A DNA stretch of 13,336 nucleotides. Source: Phenylobacterium sp. GTDB taxonomy: Bacteria; Pseudomonadota; Alphaproteobacteria; Caulobacterales; Caulobacteraceae. This document shows, one piece after another, positions 5,999 through 11,743 of the stretch. Every line of letters begins with the position of its first letter. Positions within the stretch are counted from its first letter, which is position 1. Location of the stretch: positions 1-13,336 of the forward strand of contig JAQVDF010000008.1 in NCBI GenBank assembly GCA_028698405.1, in the 5' to 3' direction. The translations under genes were made by a program, and so were the position numbers. The notes beneath the pieces are model-generated. The model did not search any database, had not been told where the DNA came from, and was given only the letters and a program-made list of their open reading frames with translations.

Positions 5999-7042
5999 GT
6001 GTCAGTCGTGCGCAAGCTCAACGAACGTGATGGCGAGCGCCGGCGGGGCGACCCGAGCAAGCGCTACCGTGCGTTGTTCGAGACGATGTCCGAGGGCTTC
6101 GTGATCTGCGAGGTCATCCGGGACGAGACCGGCCGCCTCGTCGACTACTGGGTCCGGGACGCCAATCCCGCGTTCCTGCGCCGCGCGCCGCGCGGGGCGG
6201 AGATGATCGGTCGCCGGTTCAGCGAAATCCGCCCGAACGCCCATCCACGCTGGTTCAGCGCCTGCCACGTGGCCCTGACCAGGGGCGAGCCGGTGCGGTT
6301 CGAGTTCTGGGACGACCAGGCGCTACGCTGGTACGACGTGCACATGACCCGACTGTCCGACGATGAGGTCGGGCAGTTCTTCGTCGACATCACCGAGCGG
6401 AAGAAGGCCGAGGGCTACCAGGCCCAGCTGTTCGACGAGCTGAACCACCGGGTGAAGAACAACCTGACCATCGTGTCGGGCGTGCTGACCATGCAGGCCA
6501 AGGCCAGCGCCAACCCGGAGGTGCGCGAACAGCTGCTCAAGGCCGTGGACCGCATCCAGTCGATCGCCGACCTGCACGCCAGCCTCTACCGCAGCGGCGG
6601 CCGCGACGAGGTGGAGGTCCAGCGCTACCTGACGGAGCTGTGCGAGCGGCTGAGCCGCACGCTGCTGGAGGACCGCGACGTGCGGCTCGACCTGAAGGTC
6701 GAAGCGCTGGCGCTGCCGATCGACGAGGCCGTCCAGCTGGGCGTGATCGTCAACGAGCTGGTCACCAACGCGGCCAAGCACGCCTACGGCGAGGACGAGG
6801 CCGGAGTGATCTGGATCCGCCTCGGCCGCGCCGACGGCGCCCTGAAGCTTTGCGTCTCGGACGTCGGTCGCGGCCTGCCCCCCGCCGCGGCGAGCGGCCT
6901 CGGGATGCGGCTGGTGCGCTCGCTGGTCGAGCGGGCTGGCGGCGAGCTCGAGATCGACGGCGCGCACGGCGTCAGCGTCGAGGTGCGGCTGCCGGTCGGG
7001 CCGCGCCGCCGCAGCGAACCGCTGCAGGACAACCTGCTCTAA
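5999..7042 (+). CDS. cytoplasmic PAS-HisKA_2 sensor histidine kinase
   Basis: The 347-residue protein has no membrane segment. A PAS domain (about 22-134, ending in the usual VDITERKKAE) leads into a HisKA_2 dimerisation/phosphoacceptor domain with ELNHRVKNNL (His150 as phospho-acceptor). The HATPase_c domain has an N box NELVTNAAKHA (252-262), a G1-type DVGRGLP (288-294) and a G2-type GLGMRL (300-305). This HRxxN class is common in alphaproteobacteria, where several members feed PhyR in the general stress response. That link is family knowledge, not shown here. No response regulator gene is adjacent. I chose GTG at 5999, 5 nt after GGAGG; the GTG at 5993 would overlap the ribosome binding site itself. 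The ribosome binding site can fold into a hairpin and the promoter carries two GANTC sites. The PAS ligand is unknown. Confidence 0.88.
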   Translation: MSVVRKLNERDGERRRGDPSKRYRALFETMSEGFVICEVIRDETGRLVDYWVRDANPAFLRRAPRGAEMIGRRFSEIRPNAHPRWFSACHVALTRGEPVRFEFWDDQALRWYDVHMTRLSDDEVGQFFVDITERKKAEGYQAQLFDELNHRVKNNLTIVSGVLTMQAKASANPEVREQLLKAVDRIQSIADLHASLYRSGGRDEVEVQRYLTELCERLSRTLLEDRDVRLDLKVEALALPIDEAVQLGVIVNELVTNAAKHAYGEDEAGVIWIRLGRADGALKLCVSDVGRGLPPAAASGLGMRLVRSLVERAGGELEIDGAHGVSVEVRLPVGPRRRSEPLQDNLL

Positions 7043-7155
7043 GGCGCCTCGGCGGGCGATACATTCACAGCCCCGCCCCAGTTGTCCACAGGATCGCCCC
7101 CGTCCCGCCTCGCCAAGGGGGCCGCATCTGGCATGCTACGAATCGGTAACCACTC

Positions 7156-7171
7156 GAGTCGGGGAGGACTC
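7156..7171. promoter_or_regulatory. pair of GANTC sites around the ribosome binding site of the 67-aa gene
   Basis: GAGTC (7156-7160) and GACTC (7167-7171) are 11 bp apart and flank GGGGAGGA (7161-7168), 4-19 bp before the GTG start at 7175. About 20 bp further upstream, GCTACGAATC (7136-7145) is a loose match to a Caulobacter -10, so both sites could lie close to the transcription start. Role inferred. Confidence 0.4.
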
Positions 7172-7174
7172 CAA

Positions 7175-7378
7175 GTGGATCAACTCCTGCTGATCGCCTA
7201 CAAGCGCGGTAGCCGCTGGGTGTTGCTGAACGAACAAGCCCGAGAGCTTGGCGAATATTCCGAGGAAGACGAAATCATACGGGCGGCGGAATCCCGCCTG
7301 CACGGCGCGCACCGGAGCGGGGCCCTGCTGATGGAGACCCGCGAAGGCTGGCGGGAACAGGTGCTGGCCAGCGCCTGA
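7175..7378 (+). CDS. small protein, DUF2188-like (67 aa), unknown function
   Basis: The GTG at 7175 follows a strong ribosome binding site (GGGGAGGA, 7161-7168) with a 6-nt spacer, so this start is preferred over an ATG 31 codons upstream. The 67-residue product is soluble. It has a short strand-like start (LLLIAYKRGSRWVLLNE), an acidic helix-like middle (YSEEDEIIRAAESRLHG) and a closing ALLMETREGWREQ. This pattern of a small beta-hairpin, a helix and a final strand ending in a Gly-Trp-like turn resembles DUF2188 proteins. That is resemblance by eye only. It converges with the glycosyltransferase gene; the two stops are 7 bp apart inside a symmetric hairpin. The closely spaced GANTC sites suggest cell-cycle-linked expression. 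Confidence 0.65.
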   Translation: MDQLLLIAYKRGSRWVLLNEQARELGEYSEEDEIIRAAESRLHGAHRSGALLMETREGWREQVLASA

Positions 7379-7397
7379 GGCCGGCTCAGCCGGCCTC
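7377..7397. terminator. symmetric bidirectional hairpin containing both convergent stop codons
   Basis: GAGGCCGGC (7377-7385), loop TCA, GCCGGCCTC (7389-7397) form a perfect 9-bp stem. Two bases of the + strand TGA (7376-7378) are in the left arm, and the loop plus one base around 7386-7388 is the - strand stop of the glycosyltransferase gene. No T-run follows on either side, so termination would be hairpin-based or Rho-assisted in both directions. Confidence 0.5.
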
Positions 7398-9107
7398 CCC
7401 CTCCAGCCAGTCGACGATCCCGAGCTTGGCCATCCAGGTCAGGCCGAGTTCGAGCCGTGGCCAGCGTCCCGGCGGGAAGCCGGCGAGCAGCTCGGCCACC
7501 GTGCGAGGACGCCCGTCTCCGAGCAGCGCGAGCAGGGCGGCGCATTCGCCGGGAGCGGCGCGGGCCGCGGGGAAGGCGGAATCCAGGTCCACCTTGGCCG
7601 CCCGGTCGAGGTCGGCCGGCGAGGCGCCTTCGCGCATCCGCACCCGCATCTGCGGGTCCAGCACGTGGGTCGCGAAGTGGGCGAACTCGGCGAACGGGTC
7701 GCCCTTGGCCGGGTGCATCCGCATGCTGGGCGCCGGCGGCGCGGCGGCCAAACGGATGCGCCCGAGTTCCTCCACCAGCTCGCGGTAGAGCCCCGCGACC
7801 ACGGGCCAGTCGAAGGCGGTGCGCACCCGCTCGCGTCCGGCCTCGCCCATCCTGCGGCGCAGGTCGGGCGAGCGGATCAGCTCGGCGATCGCCTCGGCGG
7901 CCTTACCGACATGCACCGCGGTGTGCAGGCTGAGCGTGCCCACGTAGGACTGGTAGCTCTGCAGCAGCATCAGGTGAGGCGTGGCGATGGTCGGCCCCAT
8001 GCCGCCCTTGGGCGGGCCGAGCGTCGGGATCAGGAAGCCCTGCACGCCGTGTTGCACGGTGTAGCGGTAGCCGTCCCAGTCGCTGACCACCACCGGCACG
8101 CCCGACGCCATCGCCTCCAACGGGGTGATGCCGAAAGTCTCCTGGATGTTGTCCACCAGCGAGATGAAGATGTCGGCGGCGGCCCAGGCCTCGCCCAGCA
8201 GGGTGCGGTCGTTGCCGTCGACGAACTGCACCTCGACGTCGGGCGCATAGGCGTCGGCCGCCTGGCGGTAGAGGTCGCGGTGTCGCGGCTCCTGCGGGAA
8301 CCAGCCGGCCATCTGAAACACCACCTTGGCGCCGGTGGCCCTGGCGGCCTCCTGCACAGCGCGAAACATCGGCTGGGGGTAGGCCTTCTCGAAGAAGGAC
8401 AGCCGGCCGACCCACAGCACCAGGATGTCATCGTCGCCCAGTCCGAGCCTCGCCCTCACCTGCTTGCGCACCTGCGGGCGGTCGGCCAGCGCCCGCTGGG
8501 CGGCCAGGTCGACGCCGAGTGGCACCAGCGGCAGGTGCGGACGCGGGCGGCGCGTCCCGCCGAACCGCTCGCCGGCGTACTTGCCGACGGCGTCGAACAT
8601 TTCCTCCAGCGCCTGCACGATCGAGGGCGAGGTGCAGATCAGCGCATCCCACGGATGGACCGGGGCGAAGGCGGCCGCGGCGATGTATTCCCGGATCGCC
8701 GGCGGGCCCAGGGTATGGACGAGGCCCAGCAGGCTGTAGGCCCCATCGCCCACCGAGTTGCGCCTCAGCCAGGCCAGATCGGACAGTTCGGCCTTGCCGC
8801 GCACCAACGCCCCTGCCTCGGCGGCGCGGCGCTGATCGAGGATGGACGAGGTGAGGATCTCGGTGCGGCTGGGGTGGCCGTCCAGCAGCGCCTGGCGCAC
8901 CCTGGCCGCGTCGGTCGGCACGTTGGACAGCACGTCGATGCGCGAGAAGCCGCCATGCCGGGCGAGCGCCCGCCACAGCCCCATGTTGGCGACATCCTTG
9001 CCGAAAGGATTCTTCTGCAGGCCGACTGCGGCCGACGGGTTGTAGATAGCCAGGCGGGACGACGGCACAGGCACAGAATCCGACGCTGCTGCAGGGCCTT
9101 CGCCCAT
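7386..9107 (-). CDS. GT4-type glycosyltransferase with a C-terminal extension
   Basis: The 573-residue protein is a GT-B fold retaining glycosyltransferase of the glycosyl_transf_1/GT4 type. The acceptor half is about 1-200. The donor half starts near LVLWVGRLSFFEKAYP (229-244) and carries the family's E-x7-E motif, ETFGITPLE (Glu323 and Glu331), then AMASGVPVVVSDWDGY (332-347), which binds the nucleotide sugar. A normal GT4 enzyme would end near residue 450. About 120 extra residues follow, and 520-570 (LLALLGDGRPRTVAELLAGF and what follows) looks like a small winged-helix-type fold of unknown purpose. No membrane segment is seen. The ATG at 9105-9107 is 21 bp after the GST stop with no clear ribosome binding site, so translation may rely on coupling to GST in one operon. 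The sugar and acceptor are unknown; no polysaccharide cluster is present. Confidence 0.82.
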   Translation of the reverse strand: MGEGPAAASDSVPVPSSRLAIYNPSAAVGLQKNPFGKDVANMGLWRALARHGGFSRIDVLSNVPTDAARVRQALLDGHPSRTEILTSSILDQRRAAEAGALVRGKAELSDLAWLRRNSVGDGAYSLLGLVHTLGPPAIREYIAAAAFAPVHPWDALICTSPSIVQALEEMFDAVGKYAGERFGGTRRPRPHLPLVPLGVDLAAQRALADRPQVRKQVRARLGLGDDDILVLWVGRLSFFEKAYPQPMFRAVQEAARATGAKVVFQMAGWFPQEPRHRDLYRQAADAYAPDVEVQFVDGNDRTLLGEAWAAADIFISLVDNIQETFGITPLEAMASGVPVVVSDWDGYRYTVQHGVQGFLIPTLGPPKGGMGPTIATPHLMLLQSYQSYVGTLSLHTAVHVGKAAEAIAELIRSPDLRRRMGEAGRERVRTAFDWPVVAGLYRELVEELGRIRLAAAPPAPSMRMHPAKGDPFAEFAHFATHVLDPQMRVRMREGASPADLDRAAKVDLDSAFPAARAAPGECAALLALLGDGRPRTVAELLAGFPPGRWPRLELGLTWMAKLGIVDWLEGEAG

Positions 9108-9128
9108 AGCAACGCCGACCCGCGATAG

Positions 9129-9755
9129 CTAGCGCGCGAAGCTGTAGGTCCCGCCCTTCTCCAGCGCGGCCTTGTAGGCCGGGCGTGCCTGCAGCCCGCG
9201 GAGCCAGGCCTCCAGGTTGCGATAGGCCGACAGCTTGCCGAAGGCGCCGGCGACCTCGGCGATGAAGCTCATCTGGATGTCGGCGCCGGTCAGGTCCTCG
9301 CCGACCAGGAACCGGCGGCCGGCCAGCGCGCCGTCCACGTAGCCCAGGTGGTTGGCGATCTCGCCCTCGATGCGCGCGTGCAGGGGCTGGCCGGCCTTGC
9401 CCAGCCGCATCACGTACATGAACAACAGCAGCGGCGGCATGGCCGAGCCCTCGGCGTAGTGCAGCCACTGGACATAGCGGTCGTAGTCGGGCCCTGCCGG
9501 ATCGGGCTGCAGCCGTCCGCCGCCGTGACGGCGGATCAGGTAGTCGATGACCGCGCCGGACTCGTGGACGGTGACCTCCCCGTCGGTGATCACCGGAGAC
9601 TTGCCGAGCGGGTGCACCGCCTTGAGCTCGGCGGGCGCGTAACGGGTCGCCGGGTCGCGCTCGTAGCGGCGGACCTCGTAGGGCAGGCCGAGTTCCTCCA
9701 GCAGCCACAGGATCCGCTGCGAGCGGGAGTCGGCGAGGTGGTGGACGAGGATCAT
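9129..9755 (-). CDS. glutathione S-transferase family protein
   Basis: The 208-residue protein has the standard two-domain GST layout. The thioredoxin-like N-terminal domain (about 1-80) has LADSRSQRILWLLEELG (7-23), with a Ser/Arg-Ser region where the catalytic Ser lies in bacterial classes. It also has the cis-proline segment KSPVITDG (52-59) and ESGAVIDYL (65-73), which contacts the glutathione gamma-glutamyl group. The all-helical C-terminal domain (about 90-205) includes LVGEDLTGADIQMSF. Such proteins conjugate glutathione to electrophiles or act as peroxidases or isomerases; the substrate is not predictable. The ATG at 9753-9755 has GGAGA 5 nt upstream (complement of 9761-9765). It lies 70 bp downstream of TetR-1 and 21 bp upstream of the glycosyltransferase, all on the same strand. 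This suggests that TetR-1 controls a GST/glycosyltransferase unit. Confidence 0.88.
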   Translation of the reverse strand: MILVHHLADSRSQRILWLLEELGLPYEVRRYERDPATRYAPAELKAVHPLGKSPVITDGEVTVHESGAVIDYLIRRHGGGRLQPDPAGPDYDRYVQWLHYAEGSAMPPLLLFMYVMRLGKAGQPLHARIEGEIANHLGYVDGALAGRRFLVGEDLTGADIQMSFIAEVAGAFGKLSAYRNLEAWLRGLQARPAYKAALEKGGTYSFAR

Positions 9756-9775
9756 GACGCTCTCCGGCGACGGCT

Positions 9776-9794
9776 CGCCCGCCGCACGCGGGCG
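9776..9794 (-). repeat. GC-rich hairpin between TetR-1 and GST
   Basis: CGCCCGC (9776-9782) and GCGGGCG (9788-9794) pair perfectly around a 5-nt loop. It lies in the 70-bp gap between the TetR-1 stop and the GST start. No T-run follows, so it is at best a partial terminator or a processing/stability element separating the two genes. Confidence 0.35.
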
Positions 9795-9825
9795 GCCGCA
9801 CTGTGCCGAAGGCCGTCGACGGGCG

Positions 9826-10446
9826 CTAGATGAGCGCGCTGACCTGGGCTCTGGGAGTGAAGCCCTTGGCCAGCAGACCGATCTGGTGGTCCATCGCCCG
9901 GCTCATGGCGTCGGCGTCGGCATCCTCCCAGGCGGCGAGACGGTAGGTCCACGCATAGGCCGCCAGCAGGCAGTCGACGACGACCTCCTGGTCGACGGTC
10001 GGATCGACGTCGCCAGCCACGACCCCGCGCGCCAGGCAGTCGCGGATGACCTGCTTGATCCGCTCGTTGCGCCCGAACGGCCTGGCGTCCGTGCCGGGGC
10101 GCCAGTCGTAGGTGGCGGCGATGTGGGCCAGGAACAGTCGCTTTCGGCGGGTCTCGAAGGCGAAGAACAGGGCGAACAACGAGCGCAGCCGGTCGGCCGT
10201 CGACCCGCGGAGCTGATGCCCCACCCGGTCGAGCTCGTCGTAAAGCTCGTCCAGCCGCTCGCCCATCACCTCGGACAGGATGTCGAGCTTGGTCGGGAAA
10301 CTGGTGAAGACGCTGCCGACCGATACTTCGGCCCGCTTGGCGATGGCCCGGACGGTGGTCTCGTCGTAGCCCTCGGTTTCGAAAAGCTCTCGCGCGGCGT
10401 CGAGCACGCGCCGACGCGTCGCCTCCTTGCGATCGGTCCGACTCAA
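9826..10446 (-). CDS. TetR/AcrR-family transcriptional regulator (TetR-1)
   Basis: The 206-residue protein has the TetR N-terminal DNA-binding domain: RRRVLDAARELFETEGYDET (11-30) followed by the helix-turn-helix TVRAIAKRAEVSVGSVFTSF (31-50). The C-terminal ligand/dimer domain (about 55-206) is helical and not diagnostic. I chose the TTG at 10444-10446 because a very strong ribosome binding site, GGGGAGGGG (complement of 10452-10460), ends 5 nt upstream. The ATG at 10524 has no ribosome binding site and would add an Arg/Pro-rich tail. A TTG start suggests deliberately low translation, as is common for repressors. The gene precedes GST and the glycosyltransferase on the same strand and may regulate them. 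An 11-bp inverted repeat about 130-160 bp upstream is a candidate operator. The inducer is unknown. Confidence 0.87.
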   Translation of the reverse strand: MSRTDRKEATRRRVLDAARELFETEGYDETTVRAIAKRAEVSVGSVFTSFPTKLDILSEVMGERLDELYDELDRVGHQLRGSTADRLRSLFALFFAFETRRKRLFLAHIAATYDWRPGTDARPFGRNERIKQVIRDCLARGVVAGDVDPTVDQEVVVDCLLAAYAWTYRLAAWEDADADAMSRAMDHQIGLLAKGFTPRAQVSALI

Positions 10447-10671
10447 TGTAGCCCCTCCCCAGAAGCTTTTTGGCGGCTCCCGTCGTCTCCGACCGACGAT
10501 CAGAAGCTCACCGATGTGGGCCATGCCGGGCGGGGTCGAGCGATCCCGACCTCGCTGGGCAGTCCCGTCGAGAACGCGTTCCGGCCGGCTTTGCCTTCGC
10601 CGGAACGCGCCCCGACAATGTTACGCGTACAGGTTACTCGCTACTCGAACTCATGACCGGAGCCGACCGGC
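10447..10671 (-). promoter_or_regulatory. intergenic region upstream of TetR-1
   Basis: This 225-bp gap between the TetR-2 stop and the TetR-1 start contains no convincing gene. It holds the TetR-1 ribosome binding site, a GANTC site at 10440-10444 touching the start codon, an inverted repeat (10575-10609), the palindrome TACGCGTA (10622-10629) and a short direct repeat TACTCG (10635-10640, 10642-10647). I could not assign a -35/-10 pair. Confidence 0.5.
10572..10609. repeat. palindrome plus 11-bp inverted repeat, candidate TetR operator
   Basis: GAACGCGTTC (10572-10581) is a perfect 10-bp palindrome. It overlaps CGCGTTCCGGC (10575-10585), whose exact reverse complement GCCGGAACGCG lies at 10599-10609 after a 13-nt gap. 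The half-site GGAACGCG is thus present in both orientations. It could bind TetR-1 for autoregulation, or form a hairpin ending the TetR-2 transcript, though no T-run follows. Confidence 0.4.
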
Positions 10672-11316
10672 TCAGCCGCGCTTGGCGCCCGCCAGCAGGA
10701 TACGGATCTGATCCTTGGCGCGGTTCTGCAGAGCATCGAGGCTCCAGCCGCCGAAGATCGCCTGCGGATAGTTCGACAGATAGGCTTCGAACAGCATCTG
10801 GCTGCGTAGCTTGATGTCGGCTTCCTGGCTCAGCTCGCCCCGCTCGACGGCGGCGGACAGCTGCTCGGAGATCAGCTCGACCATCTTCTGGACGGCCTGG
10901 AAGCTGCGCACGGTCTTGCCTTCGACCGGCGACCACGAGATCGAGAACATCGCCCGGGCGAGCGGCAGCTGGCCCTTGTAGAAAGCGTAGCCGGCGGTGA
11001 AGATCCGCAGCAGCGTGTCCTCCAGGCCGCGGCCCTTCTGGGCGGCGTCGGCCATTTCCTGCACCAGGCTGTCGAGATCGTTGATCATGATCTCGCGGAA
11101 CAGGTCGGACTTGTCGGTGAAGTTGGCGAACACGGCGCCCGTGGACATGCCGGCGGCGGCCGCGATGTCGCGGATCGTGGCGCCTTCGTAGCCCTGCTCG
11201 CTGAACAGGCGGCGGGCGGCGGCCAGCACCTTGGCGCGGGTCTGTTGCTTGGCGAGAGCGCGGCGGGTCAGGCCCTTGACCTTGGTCTCACCGATCGGAG
11301 TGGCGACGTGCTTCAC
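10672..11316 (-). CDS. TetR/AcrR-family transcriptional regulator (TetR-2)
   Basis: The 214-residue protein has a typical TetR DNA-binding domain: RAKVLAAARRLFSEQGYEGA (27-46), then the helix-turn-helix TIRDIAAAAGMSTGAVFANF (47-66) and DKSDLFREI. The helical C-terminal part (about 75-214) holds the ligand pocket; FSISWSPVEGK is distinctive but I recognise no ligand class. The GTG at 11314-11316 is preferred: it gives a normal short N-terminus, has a G-run about 8 nt upstream, and its GTGA overlaps the stop of a 34-codon ORF. This suggests translational coupling. A GTG at 11397 in the same frame would add a Pro/Arg-rich stretch with poor codon bias. The likely promoter is near 11621-11649, whose -35 lies in a palindrome that the protein might bind itself. 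Target genes beyond itself are unknown. Confidence 0.86.
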   Translation of the reverse strand: MKHVATPIGETKVKGLTRRALAKQQTRAKVLAAARRLFSEQGYEGATIRDIAAAAGMSTGAVFANFTDKSDLFREIMINDLDSLVQEMADAAQKGRGLEDTLLRIFTAGYAFYKGQLPLARAMFSISWSPVEGKTVRSFQAVQKMVELISEQLSAAVERGELSQEADIKLRSQMLFEAYLSNYPQAIFGGWSLDALQNRAKDQIRILLAGAKRG

Positions 11317-11417
11317 TGGGCGGCCCCCCGCAGCGAGGCGACGCCGAGGTCGCGGGCGAGGTGGGCGGAGTGACGATGGCGCTCGTCCGGAGCCCACCAG
11401 TCAGCTTGAAAAACCAT
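11313..11417 (-). CDS. micro-ORF overlapping the TetR-2 start (34 aa)
   Basis: ATG at 11415-11417 opens a 34-codon frame (starting MVFQADWWAPDERHRH) whose TGA (11313-11315) shares GTGA with the TetR-2 GTG. From codon 15 on every third position is G or C, clearly better than the competing TetR-2 frame over the same bases. This favours a real coding stretch or leader peptide. The ribosome binding site is weak (AAGGA about 11 nt upstream). I recognise no family. Confidence 0.35.
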   Translation of the reverse strand: MVFQADWWAPDERHRHSAHLARDLGVASLRGAAQ

Positions 11418-11475
11418 TGGTCTCAATGTCCTTGCTGTCGACGCCGCCACGCGCTCGGCGACGTTCGATGATCAT
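11401..11475 (-). CDS. micro-ORF in the TetR-2 leader (24 aa)
   Basis: ATG at 11473-11475, inside the palindrome ATGATCAT, opens a 24-codon frame (beginning MIIERRRARGGVDSK). It ends with TGA at 11401-11403 and overlaps the start of the next micro-ORF by 17 nt. No ribosome binding site is visible. The composition is plausible for a small basic protein, but the length allows chance. Confidence 0.2.
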   Translation of the reverse strand: MIIERRRARGGVDSKDIETNGFSS

Positions 11476-11481
11476 GTTCAA
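11473..11481 (-). promoter_or_regulatory. second TTGAACATG motif (half-operator)
   Basis: On the - strand this reads TTGAACATG, the same 9-mer that forms the left part of the palindrome at 11636-11649 on the + strand. It sits in the predicted TetR-2 leader about 130-140 nt downstream of the promoter and overlaps the start of the 24-aa micro-ORF. Two copies within 170 bp hint at a regulator with two sites, but the copy lacks a good second half. Confidence 0.3.
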
Positions 11482-11515
11482 ATAACCCGTGACGCGAACA
11501 CGGTTCCGTCGGTCC

Positions 11516-11611
11516 CTAGTGCACCCCGCCTGTTTTGGCCTTGTGGCGCTTGGTCGCAACGGTGCGCTTCACCGAGACGCTTCCTCCGTAATTGAAGGTC
11601 TTTTCTGACAT
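11516..11611 (-). CDS. first micro-ORF after the TetR-2 promoter (31 aa, basic)
   Basis: ATG at 11609-11611 opens a 31-codon frame (beginning MSEKTFNYGGSVSVKRT) with a Lys/Arg-rich second half, ending in TAG at 11516-11518. The ATG lies 9 nt after a -10-like TCTAAT that has a TTGAGC -35 17 bp further upstream. The mRNA would therefore start at or a few nucleotides before the ATG, fitting the absence of a ribosome binding site. The composition looks protein-like rather than random. No family is recognised. Confidence 0.4.
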   Translation of the reverse strand: MSEKTFNYGGSVSVKRTVATKRHKAKTGGVH

Positions 11612-11620
11612 TACGGCGCT

Positions 11621-11649
11621 ATTAGACCCGACTCGTTGAACATGCTCAA
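11621..11649 (-). promoter_or_regulatory. TetR-2 promoter with overlapping palindromic operator
   Basis: On the - strand, TTGAGC (11649-11644) and TCTAAT (11626-11621) are separated by exactly 17 bp, a good sigma70-type promoter. The -35 is the right half of TTGAACATGCTCAA (11636-11649), palindromic at 12 of 14 positions. A dimeric repressor bound there would block the promoter, which fits TetR autoregulation. Sequence pattern seen; regulator inferred. Confidence 0.5.
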
Positions 11650-11729
11650 TGATAAATTTGTCACGCCGCAAGCGATTTCGGCCGCAGGGGAAGGCGGAGA
11701 CAAGACGGTGGCGAGGCGGCGGGGGCGGG

Positions 11730-11737
11730 CCTAGATT
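11730..11737 (+). promoter_or_regulatory. candidate -10 element of a leaderless HIG1 transcript
   Basis: CCTAGATT resembles the GCTANAWC -10 and ends 6 nt before the ATG at 11744, the same spacing as GCTAAAAC before the Rieske gene. No ribosome binding site precedes the ATG, consistent with a leaderless mRNA. No good -35 is visible. Confidence 0.35.
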
Positions 11738-11743
11738 GCGCCG

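Larger units (their letters stand above)
11418..11743. other. AT-richer region between TetR-2 leader and the HIG1 gene
   Basis: This 326-bp stretch is noticeably less GC-rich than its surroundings. It carries no long gene. It contains the - strand promoter and micro-ORFs of the TetR-2 leader, inverted TTGAACATG motifs, one GANTC site (11630-11634) and the + strand promoter region of the HIG1 gene. A 30-codon + strand frame (11642-11734) is also open but unsupported. Confidence 0.5.

Noticed and set aside
7665..9128. 487-codon + strand open frame
   Set aside because: Entirely antisense to the glycosyltransferase gene, which has the E-x7-E motif; sequence is His/Gly/Arg-rich without recognisable features.
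8428..9801. 457-codon - strand open frame overlapping GST and glycosyltransferase
   Set aside because: Same strand, wrong frame; the GST and glycosyltransferase frames have conserved motifs and this one has only Arg/Ala/Gly-rich sequence.
10522..10524. ATG as alternative start for TetR-1
   Set aside because: No ribosome binding site precedes it and it adds an Arg/Pro-rich tail; the TTG at 10446 has a near-ideal ribosome binding site 5 nt upstream.
11642..11734. 30-codon + strand frame (MLNDKFVTPQAISAAG...) just before HIG1
   Set aside because: No ribosome binding site or promoter placed for it, its ATG lies within the palindromic operator, and nothing but an open frame supports it.
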